From assembly GCA_015063745.1 (NCBI GenBank), contig SVTO01000011.1:1-61134 (forward strand): 61,134 nucleotides of DNA, read 5' to 3'. Numbering within the stretch: the first letter of the stretch is position 1; each line of letters starts with the position of its first letter. The notes beneath the pieces were generated by a model that saw only the letters and a program-made list of their open reading frames with translations, ran no database searches and was not told the origin of the DNA. The position numbers and the translations under genes were made by a program. This DNA is from Oscillospiraceae bacterium. Its GTDB lineage: Bacteria; Bacillota; Clostridia; Oscillospirales; CAG-272. Below, piece after piece: positions 26,544 to 35,963 of this stretch.

Positions 26544-27182
26544 ATGACGAAAACAACCAATATTGCTGTGTTCGTTTCCGGCGGCGGCACCAATCTGCAG
26601 GCGCTGATTGACGCACAGCACAGAGGCGAACTGGGAAACGGCAAAATTACCCTTGTGGTTTCTTCCAAGCCAGGTGTGTATGCACTGGAGAGGGCGAAGA
26701 ATAACGATATTCCCTCCGTGGTTCTGTCCAGAAAGGATTATGACAGTATCGCCGACTATTCCAAGGCTCTTGCGGATACCGTGGAAGCAGCCGGTGCGGA
26801 TCTGATCGTGCTGGCCGGTTTCTTGACCATCATTGACGAGCAGGTGTACGAGCGTTTCCCCAACCGGATCCTGAATGTGCATCCCGCCCTGATCCCTTCC
26901 TTCTGCGGCAAGGGATACTACGGTCTGCGGGTACACGAAGCGGCTCTGGAAAAGGGTGTAAAGGTTTCCGGTGCGACGGTGCATATCGTAACACCCGAAT
27001 GTGACGCAGGTCCCATCGTACTGCAGAAGGCTGTGGAAGTTCTGGACGACGACACCCCCGAAACCCTGCAGAAGCGGATCATGGAACAGGCAGAATGGAA
27101 GATTCTTCCGGAAGCGGTAAGACTGTTCTGCGACGACAGAATTCAGATTGTAAACAATAAGGTCTATATAAAAGGAGAATAA
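26544..27182 (+). CDS. purN: phosphoribosylglycinamide formyltransferase (GAR transformylase)
   Basis: 212 residues. VSGGGTNLQALIDA (about 10-23) opens the GAR-binding loop, and NVHPALIPSF (about 110-119) holds the catalytic Asn/His, with the DAGPIV loop after. It transfers formyl from 10-formyl-THF to GAR, which links it to the ZTP signal. It is one base from the next start, hence translationally linked. Confidence 0.96.
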   Translation: MTKTTNIAVFVSGGGTNLQALIDAQHRGELGNGKITLVVSSKPGVYALERAKNNDIPSVVLSRKDYDSIADYSKALADTVEAAGADLIVLAGFLTIIDEQVYERFPNRILNVHPALIPSFCGKGYYGLRVHEAALEKGVKVSGATVHIVTPECDAGPIVLQKAVEVLDDDTPETLQKRIMEQAEWKILPEAVRLFCDDRIQIVNNKVYIKGE

Positions 27183-27183
27183 G

Positions 27184-27900
27184 ATGAAAGTTTCTTCCAT
27201 TGCATGCGAACTGAACTCCCTTGCCTACCACGGCAGAGGCATCATCATCGGCAAGAGCGCAGACGCCAAGAAGGCCGTTACCGCCTATTTCATCATGGGC
27301 AGAAGCGTAAACAGCCGCAACCGTGTATTCGTACCCGAAGGAGACGCTATGCGTACCAAGGCTTTCGACGAATCCAAAATGGTTGACCCCCATCTGATCA
27401 TTTACTACCCCGTACGTGTACTGGGCAACAAGACCATCGTAACCAACGGCGACCAGACCGATACCATCTACGACCTGATGGATAAGCAGATGACCTTCGA
27501 ACAGGCTCTGCGTACCCGTACCTTCGAAGACGACAAGCCCAACTTCACGCCCCGTATTTCCGGTATCATCCACTTCGAAAACGGCGATATGAACTACGCT
27601 ATGTCCATCCTGAAGAGTGCGGAAGGTGACGACAGCTCCTGCGAAAGATTCACCTATGCCTACACCAACCCCATCCCCGGTAAGGCAAAGTTCATCCATA
27701 CCTACAACGGTGACGGCGATCCGCTGCCCTCCTTCGAAGGTGAACCCAAGACCCTGGAACTGCCCGATATGGACATCGACGCTCTGACCGACCTGATCTG
27801 GACAAACCTGAACGAAGACAACAAGGTATCCCTGTTTGTACGTTACATCGATCTGGCAACCGGCGAAAGCGACACCAGAATCGTAAACAAGAATCAGTGA
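27184..27900 (+). CDS. purO: IMP cyclohydrolase, PurO-like family
   Basis: 238 residues. YHGRGIIIGKSADAKKAV and AYFIMGRSVNSRNRVF near the start, then DPHLIIYYPVR and GIIHFENGDMNYAMSILKS, match the IMP_cyclohyd (archaeal PurO-like) family and not the N-terminal domain of PurH. It closes FAICAR to IMP, the last purine step. AAAGGAG precedes the ATG. The AICAR transformylase two genes on lacks a cyclohydrolase domain, so the two steps are split between proteins here. Confidence 0.9.
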   Translation: MKVSSIACELNSLAYHGRGIIIGKSADAKKAVTAYFIMGRSVNSRNRVFVPEGDAMRTKAFDESKMVDPHLIIYYPVRVLGNKTIVTNGDQTDTIYDLMDKQMTFEQALRTRTFEDDKPNFTPRISGIIHFENGDMNYAMSILKSAEGDDSSCERFTYAYTNPIPGKAKFIHTYNGDGDPLPSFEGEPKTLELPDMDIDALTDLIWTNLNEDNKVSLFVRYIDLATGESDTRIVNKNQ

Positions 27901-28391
27901 CGATTGCCTTTCTCGACAAAGCGGAAGCGGGGGAGATCCTGCCGACGCTGTACCGGATATTCCACGACAATATGAGCCCCATCCTGCACACGGACGAACC
28001 CTTCCCGGGCGGACGTGAGGGCTGGCTTGCTGCTGTGGGGCCGGCACTGGAAAAAGCACCGCGGCAGATCCTGCTTCTGCGTGACGGAGAGAAGATCGCG
28101 GGATTTTTCCAATACTACGTAAACGGCGGCGTGTTCATGATGGAGGAAATCCAGTTCAGGGAAGAATACAGAGGTACCGGCCTTTTTGAGAAGCTGTACC
28201 GGTATCTTGTCGGGATCATTCCGGAAGAAACGGAATATGTCGAAGCATACGTACATAAAACCAATCCGAAATCCATGGCGGTGCTCAATCATCTGGGACT
28301 GACGGCTGTGGAAGATGAACCAAACGAAAGCTTACTGCATTACCGGGGAAGGTATGAAAGCCTTGTCCGCCGGTACGGCAGTGATATATAA
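27897..28391 (+). CDS. GNAT-family N-acetyltransferase inside the pur cluster
   Basis: 164 residues starting at a GTG (27897) that overlaps the purO stop by four bases (GTGA), a coupled start. GNAT features are MEEIQFREEYRGTGLFEKLY (about 82-101; acetyl-CoA loop RGTG) and YVHKTNPKSMAVLNHLGL (C-terminal helix). No known purine role. It may be a hitchhiker or an unrecognised modification step. Confidence 0.8.
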   Translation: MTIAFLDKAEAGEILPTLYRIFHDNMSPILHTDEPFPGGREGWLAAVGPALEKAPRQILLLRDGEKIAGFFQYYVNGGVFMMEEIQFREEYRGTGLFEKLYRYLVGIIPEETEYVEAYVHKTNPKSMAVLNHLGLTAVEDEPNESLLHYRGRYESLVRRYGSDI

Positions 28392-28419
28392 CACGATTAA
28401 CGAAAGGGACAGAACAGAT

Positions 28420-29604
28420 ATGAAAGAATTTGAACTGAAATACGGTTGTAACCCCAACCAGAAGCCTTCCAAAATTTATATGCACGATGGCTCTGAACTG
28501 CCCATCGAAATTCTGAACGGTCGTCCGGGCTACATCAATTTCCTGGATGCATTCAACTCCTGGCAGCTGGTGAAAGAACTGAAGGAAGCAACCGGCCTGC
28601 CCGCTGTTACCTCTTTCAAGCACGTTTCCCCCACATCTGCAGCCGTTGGTATTCCGCTGCCCGAAAAGCTGAAGAAGGCCTGCTTTGTGGATGACATCGA
28701 AGGTCTGGACGATTCTCCCCTCGCCTGTGCATATGCCAGAGCAAGAGGTACTGACAGAATGTGTTCCTTCGGTGACTGGGTTGCACTGAGCGATGTATGT
28801 GACGTGACCACCGCCAAAATGCTGGCCAGAGAAGTTTCCGATGGCATCATTGCCCCCGGTTATGAACCCGAAGCTCTGGAAATCCTCAAGGGCAAGAGAA
28901 AGGGCGGCTACAATATCGTAAAGATCGACCCCAACTATGTTCCTGCGGAAATCGAAACCAAGCAGGTATACGGCATCACCTTCCAGCAGGGCAGAAACAA
29001 CTTCAAGATCAACCGTGAACTGCTCTCCAATATCGTAACCGAAAACAAGGATATGCCCGAATCTGCTGTCCGTGACCTGATTATTGCCCTGATCACCCTG
29101 AAGTACACCCAGTCCAACTCCGTTTGCTTCGCTGTAGACGGTCAGGCTATCGGTGTCGGTGCCGGCCAACAGTCCAGAGTACACTGCACCAGACTGGCAG
29201 GCGGTAAGGCAGACACATGGTTCCTGCGTCAGAGCGACAAGGTTCTGAACCTGCCCTTCAAGGATACCCTCGGCAGACCTGACAGAGACAATGTAATCGA
29301 CGGCTACATCAACCAGAATGAAGAAGATGTATGCGCCGACGGCAACTGGCAGAAGTATTTCACCGAACAGCCCGCACCCTTCACCAAGGAAGAACAGCGC
29401 GCTTATCTGGACACCATCGACGGTGTTGCTCTGGGTTCCGACGCATTCTTCCCCTTCAGCGACAACATCGAACGTGCAAAGAAATCCGGCGTAAAGTACA
29501 TCGCAGAACCCGGCGGATCCATCCGTGACGATCTGGTTATCGACTGCTGCAACGGCTACGGCATGGCTATGTGCTTCACAGGCATGCGTCTGTTCCACCA
29601 CTAA
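28420..29604 (+). CDS. purH: AICAR transformylase (PurH C-terminal domain only)
   Basis: 394 residues from the ATG at 28420, preceded by AAAGGG; an upstream in-frame ATG overlaps the GNAT gene. FKHVSPTSAAVG (about 67-78) carries the Lys-His catalytic pair of AICARFT, and GVGAGQQSRVHCTRLAGGKA (about 244-263) is the second family signature. It converts AICAR to FAICAR using 10-formyl-THF. It lacks the N-terminal MGS-like IMP cyclohydrolase domain of standard PurH (about 520 residues); purO supplies that activity. Confidence 0.93.
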   Translation: MKEFELKYGCNPNQKPSKIYMHDGSELPIEILNGRPGYINFLDAFNSWQLVKELKEATGLPAVTSFKHVSPTSAAVGIPLPEKLKKACFVDDIEGLDDSPLACAYARARGTDRMCSFGDWVALSDVCDVTTAKMLAREVSDGIIAPGYEPEALEILKGKRKGGYNIVKIDPNYVPAEIETKQVYGITFQQGRNNFKINRELLSNIVTENKDMPESAVRDLIIALITLKYTQSNSVCFAVDGQAIGVGAGQQSRVHCTRLAGGKADTWFLRQSDKVLNLPFKDTLGRPDRDNVIDGYINQNEEDVCADGNWQKYFTEQPAPFTKEEQRAYLDTIDGVALGSDAFFPFSDNIERAKKSGVKYIAEPGGSIRDDLVIDCCNGYGMAMCFTGMRLFHH

Positions 29605-29617
29605 TACGACAGAAACA

Positions 29618-29667
29618 CAGCTGTACTCATGTCCAAAAACATGGGTACAGCATTGTGCGTTTTTTGA
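29618..29667 (+). terminator. hairpin with T-run between purH and purD
   Basis: GCTGTAC-CATGT pairs with ACATG-GTACAGC, followed some bases later by TTTTTT. It could be a partial terminator that sets purD-purL expression apart. The distance to the T-run is longer than ideal. Confidence 0.5.
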
Positions 29668-29774
29668 AAAACAGCATTTTCGGCTGTTTCCGGCGGAAAT
29701 TCACCTGACAGACAGGGAAGAATGACACCGGAACGGGACGGAAAATGCGGACAAACGAAATGAGGAGTAAGTAT

Positions 29775-31055
29775 ATGACCATTCTTGTAATCGGCTCCGG
29801 CGGAAGAGAGCACGCAATCATCCAGAAGCTCGCCGAAAGCCCCCGTGCGGAAAAAATCTATGCGATTCCGGGCAACGGCGGTATGACGGATATTGCCGAA
29901 TGTGTTGCTATCGGCGCCAAGGATATCCCCGCCATCTGCGAATTCGTAAAGACCCATCCCGTGGATTTTGCTGTGGTTGCACCCGACGATCCGCTGGTAC
30001 TCGGCTGCGTGGATGCACTGGAAGAGCTGGGCATCCCCTGCTTCGGCCCCCGCAAAAACGCGGCTGAAATCGAAGGCAGTAAGGTTTTCTCCAAGAACCT
30101 GATGAAAAAATACGGTATTCCCACCGCCGCCTACGAAGTATTCGAAGACTTTGACAAGGCGATGCAGTACGTGGAAACCGCACCTGTTCCGCTGGTTGTC
30201 AAGGCGGACGGACTGGCGCTGGGTAAGGGTGTTTTGATCTGCCAGACCAGAGAAGAAGCAAAGGCCGCACTGAAGGAAATCATGGAAGACAAGGTGTTCG
30301 GCGCATCCGGCAGCAGAGTCGTGATCGAAGAATTCTTAGAAGGTCCCGAAGTTTCCGTTCTGTCCTTCACTGACGGTAAGGTAGTTGTTCCCATGGTATC
30401 CTCCATGGACCACAAGCGTGTGGGCGACAACGATACCGGTCTGAACACAGGCGGTATGGGTACGATTGCACCCAACCCTTACTACACCGATGAAATTGCG
30501 GCGGAATGTATGGAAAAGATCTTCCTGCCCACCATGAACGCCATGAATGCGGAAGGCCGTACCTTCAAGGGCTGCCTGTACTTCGGTCTGATGCTGACCA
30601 AGAAGGGTCCCATGGTAATCGAATACAACTGCCGTTTCGGTGATCCGGAAACACAGGTGGTTCTGCCTCTGCTTGAAACCGATCTGCTCACCGTAATGGA
30701 ATCCGTAGCCAATGAAAACCTGGCGGATATCGAAGTGAAGTTTTCCAGCAAATATGCGTGCTGTGTCATTCTGGCGTCCGACGGTTATCCGAAAAAGTAC
30801 GAAAGCGGATTCCCGATCACCATGCCGGAACAGCTGAAGCACAACGCCAAGGTATATATAGCAGGTGCAAAGCGGGATGAAAACAACACCCTCCTGACTG
30901 CCGGTGGACGTGTACTGGGGGTAACTGCCTGCGGCAATACATTGGCAGACACCATTGCTCTGGCATACGACGCAGCGGCAGACGTACATTTTGCCAATGC
31001 ATACAAACGAAACGATATCGGCAACAGAGCACTTGCGGCTCACAATGAGAAATGA
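29775..31055 (+). CDS. purD: phosphoribosylamine-glycine ligase (GAR synthetase)
   Basis: 426 residues from the ATG at 29775 behind GAGGAG. GSGGREHAI (about 6-14) is the N-domain signature. The ATP-grasp core includes PLVVKADGLALGKGV and NTGGMGTIAPNPYY, and GDPETQVVLPLL is the PurD hallmark. It joins glycine to phosphoribosylamine. The stop overlaps an upstream candidate purL start by four bases. Confidence 0.97.
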   Translation: MTILVIGSGGREHAIIQKLAESPRAEKIYAIPGNGGMTDIAECVAIGAKDIPAICEFVKTHPVDFAVVAPDDPLVLGCVDALEELGIPCFGPRKNAAEIEGSKVFSKNLMKKYGIPTAAYEVFEDFDKAMQYVETAPVPLVVKADGLALGKGVLICQTREEAKAALKEIMEDKVFGASGSRVVIEEFLEGPEVSVLSFTDGKVVVPMVSSMDHKRVGDNDTGLNTGGMGTIAPNPYYTDEIAAECMEKIFLPTMNAMNAEGRTFKGCLYFGLMLTKKGPMVIEYNCRFGDPETQVVLPLLETDLLTVMESVANENLADIEVKFSSKYACCVILASDGYPKKYESGFPITMPEQLKHNAKVYIAGAKRDENNTLLTAGGRVLGVTACGNTLADTIALAYDAAADVHFANAYKRNDIGNRALAAHNEK

Positions 31056-31066
31056 GGAAGCATAGC

Positions 31067-34000
31067 ATGGTATATAGAGTATATGTTGAAAAAAGAGAAG
31101 GACTGACGGTTGAAGCGAATGCGCTGTACAATGATATTCAGACATTCCTCGGCATAAAGTCCATCACCGGTGTACGTCTGCTGAACCGTTATGACGTGGA
31201 AAATATCACCGAAGAACTGTTTGCATACGCCAAGACCACCGTATTCTCCGAACCCCAGGTAGACGTTACCTTCGACGAACTGCCGGCAGGAGATATTGTG
31301 TTTGCCGTTGAATATCTGCCCGGTCAGTACGACCAGAGAGCGGACTCCGCGGCACAGTGTATCCAGATCATCTCCCAGGATATCCGTCCCGATGTACGTA
31401 CCGCCAAGGTATACATCCTGTCCGGTAATCCCACCGAAGAAGAGCTGGCAGCAGTAAAGAAGTATGTTATCAACCCCGTAGAAGCCAGAGAAGCAGGTCT
31501 GGAAACCAAGGAAACCCTTGCCGCACAGTATGATGTACCGGCAGACGTGGAAGTTATGGAAGGCTTCCTGGATCTGGACGACGAAGGCATTGCGGCATTT
31601 GTAAAGAAGTACGGCCTGGCCATGGATAACGATGACCTGCGCTTCCTGCAGAATTATTTCCGCACCGAAGGCCGCTGCCCGACCATCACCGAAATCCGCA
31701 TGACGGATACCTACTGGTCCGACCACTGCCGTCACACCACCTTCCTGACCACCATCGACAACGTAACCTTCGAAGATGAACTGCTGAACGATGCGTTCAA
31801 TCATTATAAGGAACTGCGCAAGACCCTGGGCAGAGAAGCAAAGCCCATGAACCTGATGGACATCGGTACCATCGCAGGACGCGCTCTGAAGGCCGCCGGC
31901 AAGCTGCCCAAGCTGGATGAATCCGAAGAAATCAACGCATGTACCGTTAAGATGACCGTAAATGTGGACGGCAAGGACGAAGAATGGCTTCTGCTGTTCA
32001 AAAACGAAACCCATAACCATCCCACCGAAATCGAACCCTTCGGCGGTGCGGCAACCTGTATCGGCGGTGCCATCCGTGACCCGCTGTCCGGCCGTTCCTA
32101 TGTCTATGCTGCCATGCGCGTAACCGGTGCGGCTGACCCCACAAGACCCGTGGAAGATACACTGGCCGGCAAGCTGCCCCAGAAGAAGCTGGTAACTACC
32201 GCAGCGGCAGGCTATTCCTCCTACGGTAACCAGATCGGTCTGGCAACAGGTCAGGTAGACGAACTGTACCACGACGGATATATGGCAAAGAGAATGGAAA
32301 TCGGTGCGGTAATCGCGGCAACTCCCGCTGATCATGTACGCAGAGAATGCCCCGTGGACGGCGACCTGGTTATCCTGCTGGGCGGTCGTACCGGACGTGA
32401 CGGCTGCGGTGGTGCTACCGGTTCCTCCAAGTCCCACGACCTGCACTCTCTGGAATCCTGCGGCGCAGAAGTACAGAAGGGTAACGCACCCGAAGAACGT
32501 AAGCTGCAGAGACTGTTCCGCAACGGCGAAGCGGCAAGACTGATCAAGAGATGCAACGACTTCGGCGCAGGCGGTGTTTCCGTAGCCATCGGTGAACTGG
32601 CCGACGGTCTGATCATCGATCTGGATAAGGTACCGAAGAAGTACGACGGTCTGGACGGTACCGAACTGGCCATCTCCGAATCCCAGGAACGTATGGCAGT
32701 GGTTGTTGCCAAGGAAGATGCAGAACGCTTCTGCGAACTGGCAGATGCCGAAAACCTGGAATCCACCATCGTTGCCAGCGTAACCGCTGATCCCAGACTG
32801 GTTATGTACTGGAGAGGCAAGAAGATCGTGGATATTTCCCGTGAATTCCTGAACTCCAACGGTGCGGAAAAGCACATTGATGTTGCGCCCACCTCTCCCA
32901 AGTGCTTCGCCAAGGAAATCCCCGCAGATTTCGCAGAAGGCATGAAGGCACTGGCAGGGGATCTGAACGTATGCTCCAAGAGAGGTTTGTCCGAACGCTT
33001 TGACTCCACCATCGGCGCCGGCACCGTAATGATGCCCTTCGGCGGTAAGTATCAGGATACACCTTCTCAGGCAATGGTACACAAGATTTCCACCGAACAC
33101 GGTGATACCGATACCGTTTCCTTTATGGCATGGGGCTACAACCCCTATATCGCCGAAAAGAGCCCCTTCCACAGCGCATACCTGGCAGTTGTGGAATCCG
33201 TATCCAAGCTCATCGGCGCAGGTGCCTCCTTCGAAGAAGTATACCTGACCTTCCAGGAATATTTTGAAAAGCCCATGCGTGCTCCCGAAAGATGGGGTAA
33301 GCCCATGGCAGCCCTGCTGGGTGCACTGGAAGCACAGATGGCTCTGGGCGTTGCGGCAATCGGCGGTAAGGACTCCATGTCCGGCAGCTTCGAACAGCTG
33401 GATGTACCGCCCACACTGGTATCCTTCGCCGTAACCACCGATAAGCTGAACAACGTAGTAACTCCCGAATTCAAGAAGGCCGGACACCGCGTACTGTGGC
33501 TCCGTCCCGCTATGGATAAGAACCATCTGCCCGAAACCGCATCCCTGCTGGCGCTGTACGAAACCGTACACAAGCTGGTGAAGGACGGCAAGGCAGAAGC
33601 GATCTACACGCCCGGATTCGGCGGTGCGGCTGAAGCTGTTATGAAGATGTCCTTCGGTAACCGTGTAGGCTTTACATACAGCGATGCCGTTTCCATGGAA
33701 GAACTGTTCGGCTATGCTTACGGTTCCTTCATCGTGGAAATGACCGACGATACAGAAGTGGAAGGCGCAGTTCTGCTGGGTACTACCGAAGAAAAGTATG
33801 CGCTGACATATAAGGGCGAAAGCATGTGCCTGTGCGATGTATACAATGTATACGCCGGCAAGCTGGAAGGTGTATATCCCGTTCACGCCAAGGCGGAAAA
33901 GACGGAAGTAACCACATTCTCCGCTCCTGCTTACACCAGAGTTAAGACGAACGCCAAGTTTGCTAAGCCCCGTGTACTGATTCCCGCATTCCCCGGTACC

Positions 34001-34762
34001 AACTGCGAATTCGATACCGCAAAGGCCCTGGAAAATGCCGGATTTGCACCTGAAATCATCGTAATCCGCAACCTGACCAGCAGCGCGGTAGCACAGTCCG
34101 TGGAAACCTTCGCAGAAAAGCTGCTGCAGAGCCAGATGATCTTCATTCCCGGCGGTTTCTCCGGCGGTGACGAACCGGACGGAAGCGGTAAGTTCATCAC
34201 CGCATTCTTCCGCAACGGCATCATCCGCGAACGTACCAACGAACTGCTGAAGGTACGCGAAGGTCTGATGTGCGGTATCTGCAACGGCTTCCAGGCAATC
34301 GTAAAGCTGGGTCTGGTACCTTACGGCGAAATCATCGACACCGATGAAAACTGCCCGACCCTGACCTTCAACACCATCGGCCGTCACCAGTCCAGACTGG
34401 TACGTACCCGTGTGGCCTCCAACAAGTCTCCGTGGCTTGCCGAAACCGAGGTAGGTGATATCTACAATGTAGCAATCTCCCACGGTGAAGGCCGCTTCAT
34501 CGCTCCCGAATCCGTACTGAAGCAGCTGGCAGACAACGGTCAGATCGCCACCCAGTACGTGGACGACAAGGGTCAGGCTACCATGGACATTGACTACAAC
34601 CCCAACGGTTCTCTGCTGGCCATCGAAGGTATCACCTCTCCCGACGGACGCGTCCTCGGTAAGATGGGTCACTCCGAACGCTGGAACAACGGTCTGTACA
34701 AGAATGTCCCCGGCAACTATGACATGAAGCTGTTTGCTTCCGCAAAGAAGTATTTTGAATAA
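31067..34762 (+). CDS. purL: phosphoribosylformylglycinamidine synthase, single-chain PurL
   Basis: 1231 residues from the ATG at 31067, preceded by GAGGAAG; an ATG at 31052 overlaps purD and lacks spacing. The layout is an N-terminal PurS-like part, FGAM synthetase halves (FKNETHNHPTEIEPFGGAAT at about 320; GGKDSMSG in the second half), then a class I glutaminase domain (from about 970) with nucleophile Cys in MCGICNGFQ and ISHGEGRF carrying the His. It is the large fused form, rather than the purS/Q/L split common in Bacilli. It ends the purine cluster at a strong terminator. Confidence 0.97.
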   Translation: MVYRVYVEKREGLTVEANALYNDIQTFLGIKSITGVRLLNRYDVENITEELFAYAKTTVFSEPQVDVTFDELPAGDIVFAVEYLPGQYDQRADSAAQCIQIISQDIRPDVRTAKVYILSGNPTEEELAAVKKYVINPVEAREAGLETKETLAAQYDVPADVEVMEGFLDLDDEGIAAFVKKYGLAMDNDDLRFLQNYFRTEGRCPTITEIRMTDTYWSDHCRHTTFLTTIDNVTFEDELLNDAFNHYKELRKTLGREAKPMNLMDIGTIAGRALKAAGKLPKLDESEEINACTVKMTVNVDGKDEEWLLLFKNETHNHPTEIEPFGGAATCIGGAIRDPLSGRSYVYAAMRVTGAADPTRPVEDTLAGKLPQKKLVTTAAAGYSSYGNQIGLATGQVDELYHDGYMAKRMEIGAVIAATPADHVRRECPVDGDLVILLGGRTGRDGCGGATGSSKSHDLHSLESCGAEVQKGNAPEERKLQRLFRNGEAARLIKRCNDFGAGGVSVAIGELADGLIIDLDKVPKKYDGLDGTELAISESQERMAVVVAKEDAERFCELADAENLESTIVASVTADPRLVMYWRGKKIVDISREFLNSNGAEKHIDVAPTSPKCFAKEIPADFAEGMKALAGDLNVCSKRGLSERFDSTIGAGTVMMPFGGKYQDTPSQAMVHKISTEHGDTDTVSFMAWGYNPYIAEKSPFHSAYLAVVESVSKLIGAGASFEEVYLTFQEYFEKPMRAPERWGKPMAALLGALEAQMALGVAAIGGKDSMSGSFEQLDVPPTLVSFAVTTDKLNNVVTPEFKKAGHRVLWLRPAMDKNHLPETASLLALYETVHKLVKDGKAEAIYTPGFGGAAEAVMKMSFGNRVGFTYSDAVSMEELFGYAYGSFIVEMTDDTEVEGAVLLGTTEEKYALTYKGESMCLCDVYNVYAGKLEGVYPVHAKAEKTEVTTFSAPAYTRVKTNAKFAKPRVLIPAFPGTNCEFDTAKALENAGFAPEIIVIRNLTSSAVAQSVETFAEKLLQSQMIFIPGGFSGGDEPDGSGKFITAFFRNGIIRERTNELLKVREGLMCGICNGFQAIVKLGLVPYGEIIDTDENCPTLTFNTIGRHQSRLVRTRVASNKSPWLAETEVGDIYNVAISHGEGRFIAPESVLKQLADNGQIATQYVDDKGQATMDIDYNPNGSLLAIEGITSPDGRVLGKMGHSERWNNGLYKNVPGNYDMKLFASAKKYFE

Positions 34763-34770
34763 GATCTGAT

Positions 34771-34819
34771 AAAAATACCGCTGTATCTGGGATAAAACGC
34801 AGTACAGCGGTATTTTTTT
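34771..34819 (+). terminator. terminator of the purine cluster
   Basis: AAATACCGCTGTA pairs with TACAGCGGTATTT, followed by T-run. Confidence 0.88.
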
Positions 34820-34889
34820 GCATAATGAGGAATAAATCTTCGAAAGTACGGAAATACTACCGTATCAAAAGAAAAACGAAGGGAAAAAC

Positions 34890-35513
34890 ATGAAATTCTG
34901 TCTCACATCCGCCATATCCATCCTGATCGCTGCCATCCTTCTCTCCTGCCTGCCCGTGCATGAGGAGGAAAGAATCTATACGGAAACCATCCGCCTCCAT
35001 GTCCGTGCCGCCTCCGATTCCCCGGAAGATCAGGCACTGAAACTGAAGGTGCGGGACAGTATACTCTGCGCACTCCAACCTGTTTTCGAGAATGTACAAG
35101 ATAAAACAGAAGCCGAAGAACTGCTGTCGAAGCATCTGGAGACCATCGAACAAGCGGCGGAAAAGTGCATTGCCGATAACGGATATACCTATACCGCAAA
35201 AGCCGAGCTATGTGATGAATGGTATCCCACCAGAGAATACGACGATTTCACCCTGCCGGCGGGGGAATACCGTTCTCTGCAGGTGAAAATCGGCGGCGGA
35301 GAAGGGAAGAACTGGTGGTGTATCCTGTTTCCATCGGTTTGCGGCAGATTCGCATCGGTGGATACGGAAGAGGAATATATTGCGGCGGGATTCACACCGG
35401 AGCAGTACAGGATGATTACGAAAAACAAGGAGAAAAAATACGTAATCCGTTTCAGAATCCTTGAAATTCTGGAATCCGTATTCCGTCTGAACGGGGAAAA
35501 GGTGCTGGAATAA
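34890..35513 (+). CDS. spoIIR: stage II sporulation protein R
   Basis: 207 residues. An N-terminal hydrophobic export segment (about 6-22) precedes RLHVRAASDSPEDQALKLKV (about 38-57), YPTREYDDFTLPAGEYRSLQ and GGGEGKNWWCILFPSVC, all SpoIIR hallmarks. It is made in the forespore and secreted to trigger SpoIIGA processing of pro-sigma-E in the mother cell. It is direct evidence that the lineage has, or recently had, endospore formation. It stands alone upstream of tRNA genes. Confidence 0.95.
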   Translation: MKFCLTSAISILIAAILLSCLPVHEEERIYTETIRLHVRAASDSPEDQALKLKVRDSILCALQPVFENVQDKTEAEELLSKHLETIEQAAEKCIADNGYTYTAKAELCDEWYPTREYDDFTLPAGEYRSLQVKIGGGEGKNWWCILFPSVCGRFASVDTEEEYIAAGFTPEQYRMITKNKEKKYVIRFRILEILESVFRLNGEKVLE

Positions 35514-35539
35514 AGGTCATGGACAGCAGGAAAAAACAC

Positions 35540-35568
35540 TTGACAAAGACCGGGAATTGTGGTATGAT
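35540..35568 (+). promoter_or_regulatory. promoter of the tRNA-Leu/tRNA-Gly unit
   Basis: TTGACA (35540-35545), 17-bp spacer, TATGAT (35563-35568), only about 8 bp before the mature tRNA-Leu. Confidence 0.8.
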
Positions 35569-35576
35569 AAATATAT

Positions 35577-35656
35577 GCGGGTATGGCGGAATTGGCAGAC
35601 GCACAGGATTTAGGATCCTGCGGGAAACCGTGCAGGTTCGACCCCTGTTACCCGCA
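35577..35656 (+). tRNA. tRNA-Leu (anticodon UAG)
   Basis: The acceptor GCGGGTA pairs with TACCCGC with discriminator A. The anticodon stem CAGGA/TCCTG encloses loop TTTAGGA (anticodon TAG). D-arm, short variable stem and T-arm GGTTCGACC are present. CCA is not encoded. It reads CUN leucine codons, chiefly CUA. Confidence 0.92.
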
Positions 35657-35675
35657 GTTATTTTGCATATCATAA

Positions 35676-35749
35676 GCAGATGTAGTTCAGTGGCAGAACA
35701 TCAGCTTCCCAAGCTGAATATGCGGGTTCGATTCCCGTCATCTGCTCCA
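35676..35749 (+). tRNA. tRNA-Gly (anticodon CCC), CCA encoded
   Basis: GCAGATG pairs with CATCTGC; anticodon stem TCAGC/GCTGA with loop TTCCCAA gives CCC; T-arm GGTTCGATTCC. Discriminator T is followed by an encoded CCA. Its 3' end (from 35733) is duplicated 87 bp downstream, see the repeat at 35820. Confidence 0.92.
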
Positions 35750-35751
35750 AA
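35733..35751 (+). repeat. tRNA-Gly 3'-end direct repeat, copy 1
   Basis: TCCCGTCATCTGCTCCAAA is the T-arm/acceptor end of tRNA-Gly plus two bases. The identical 19-mer recurs at 35820-35838. Confidence 0.85.
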
Positions 35752-35757
35752 AGAAAG

Positions 35758-35783
35758 ATACCCCTTGTGGGTATTTTTCTTTT
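35758..35783 (+). terminator. terminator of the tRNA unit
   Basis: ATACCC pairs with GGGTAT, followed by TTTTCTTTT. Confidence 0.78.
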
Positions 35784-35819
35784 GGAATAAACCAGAAGGG
35801 AAACGAACCCAATTTGATA

Positions 35820-35838
35820 TCCCGTCATCTGCTCCAAA
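35820..35838 (+). repeat. tRNA-Gly 3'-end direct repeat, copy 2 (att-like)
   Basis: This exact 19-base copy of the tRNA-Gly tail is preceded by TTTGATA, which looks like a decayed T-loop (TTCGAT). Such tail duplications are usual scars of tRNA-targeting integrases, although no integrase is present here. Confidence 0.75.
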
Positions 35839-35840
35839 TG

Positions 35841-35890
35841 AGACCGATCATTTTGATACGAAAGTATCTGACTGGTCGGTCTTGTTTTTT
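35841..35890 (+). terminator. second terminator after the tRNA tail copy
   Basis: AGACCGA pairs with TCGGTCT around a further internal GATAC/GTATC hairpin, followed by TTGTTTTTT. Confidence 0.8.
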
Positions 35891-35963
35891 GAATATTGAA
35901 TTTTCACCTGACTATGTTATAATTGGTTTGACAAACTTGCATTTGACAAAGGAGTGATATGGA

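Noticed and set aside
31040-34672. A 1210-codon open frame on the minus strand opposite purL
   Set aside because: Shadow of purL; no plausible start signals or motifs.
35820-35838. A second tRNA-Gly gene
   Set aside because: Only the 3' tail is present; there is no anticodon arm or 5' acceptor strand.
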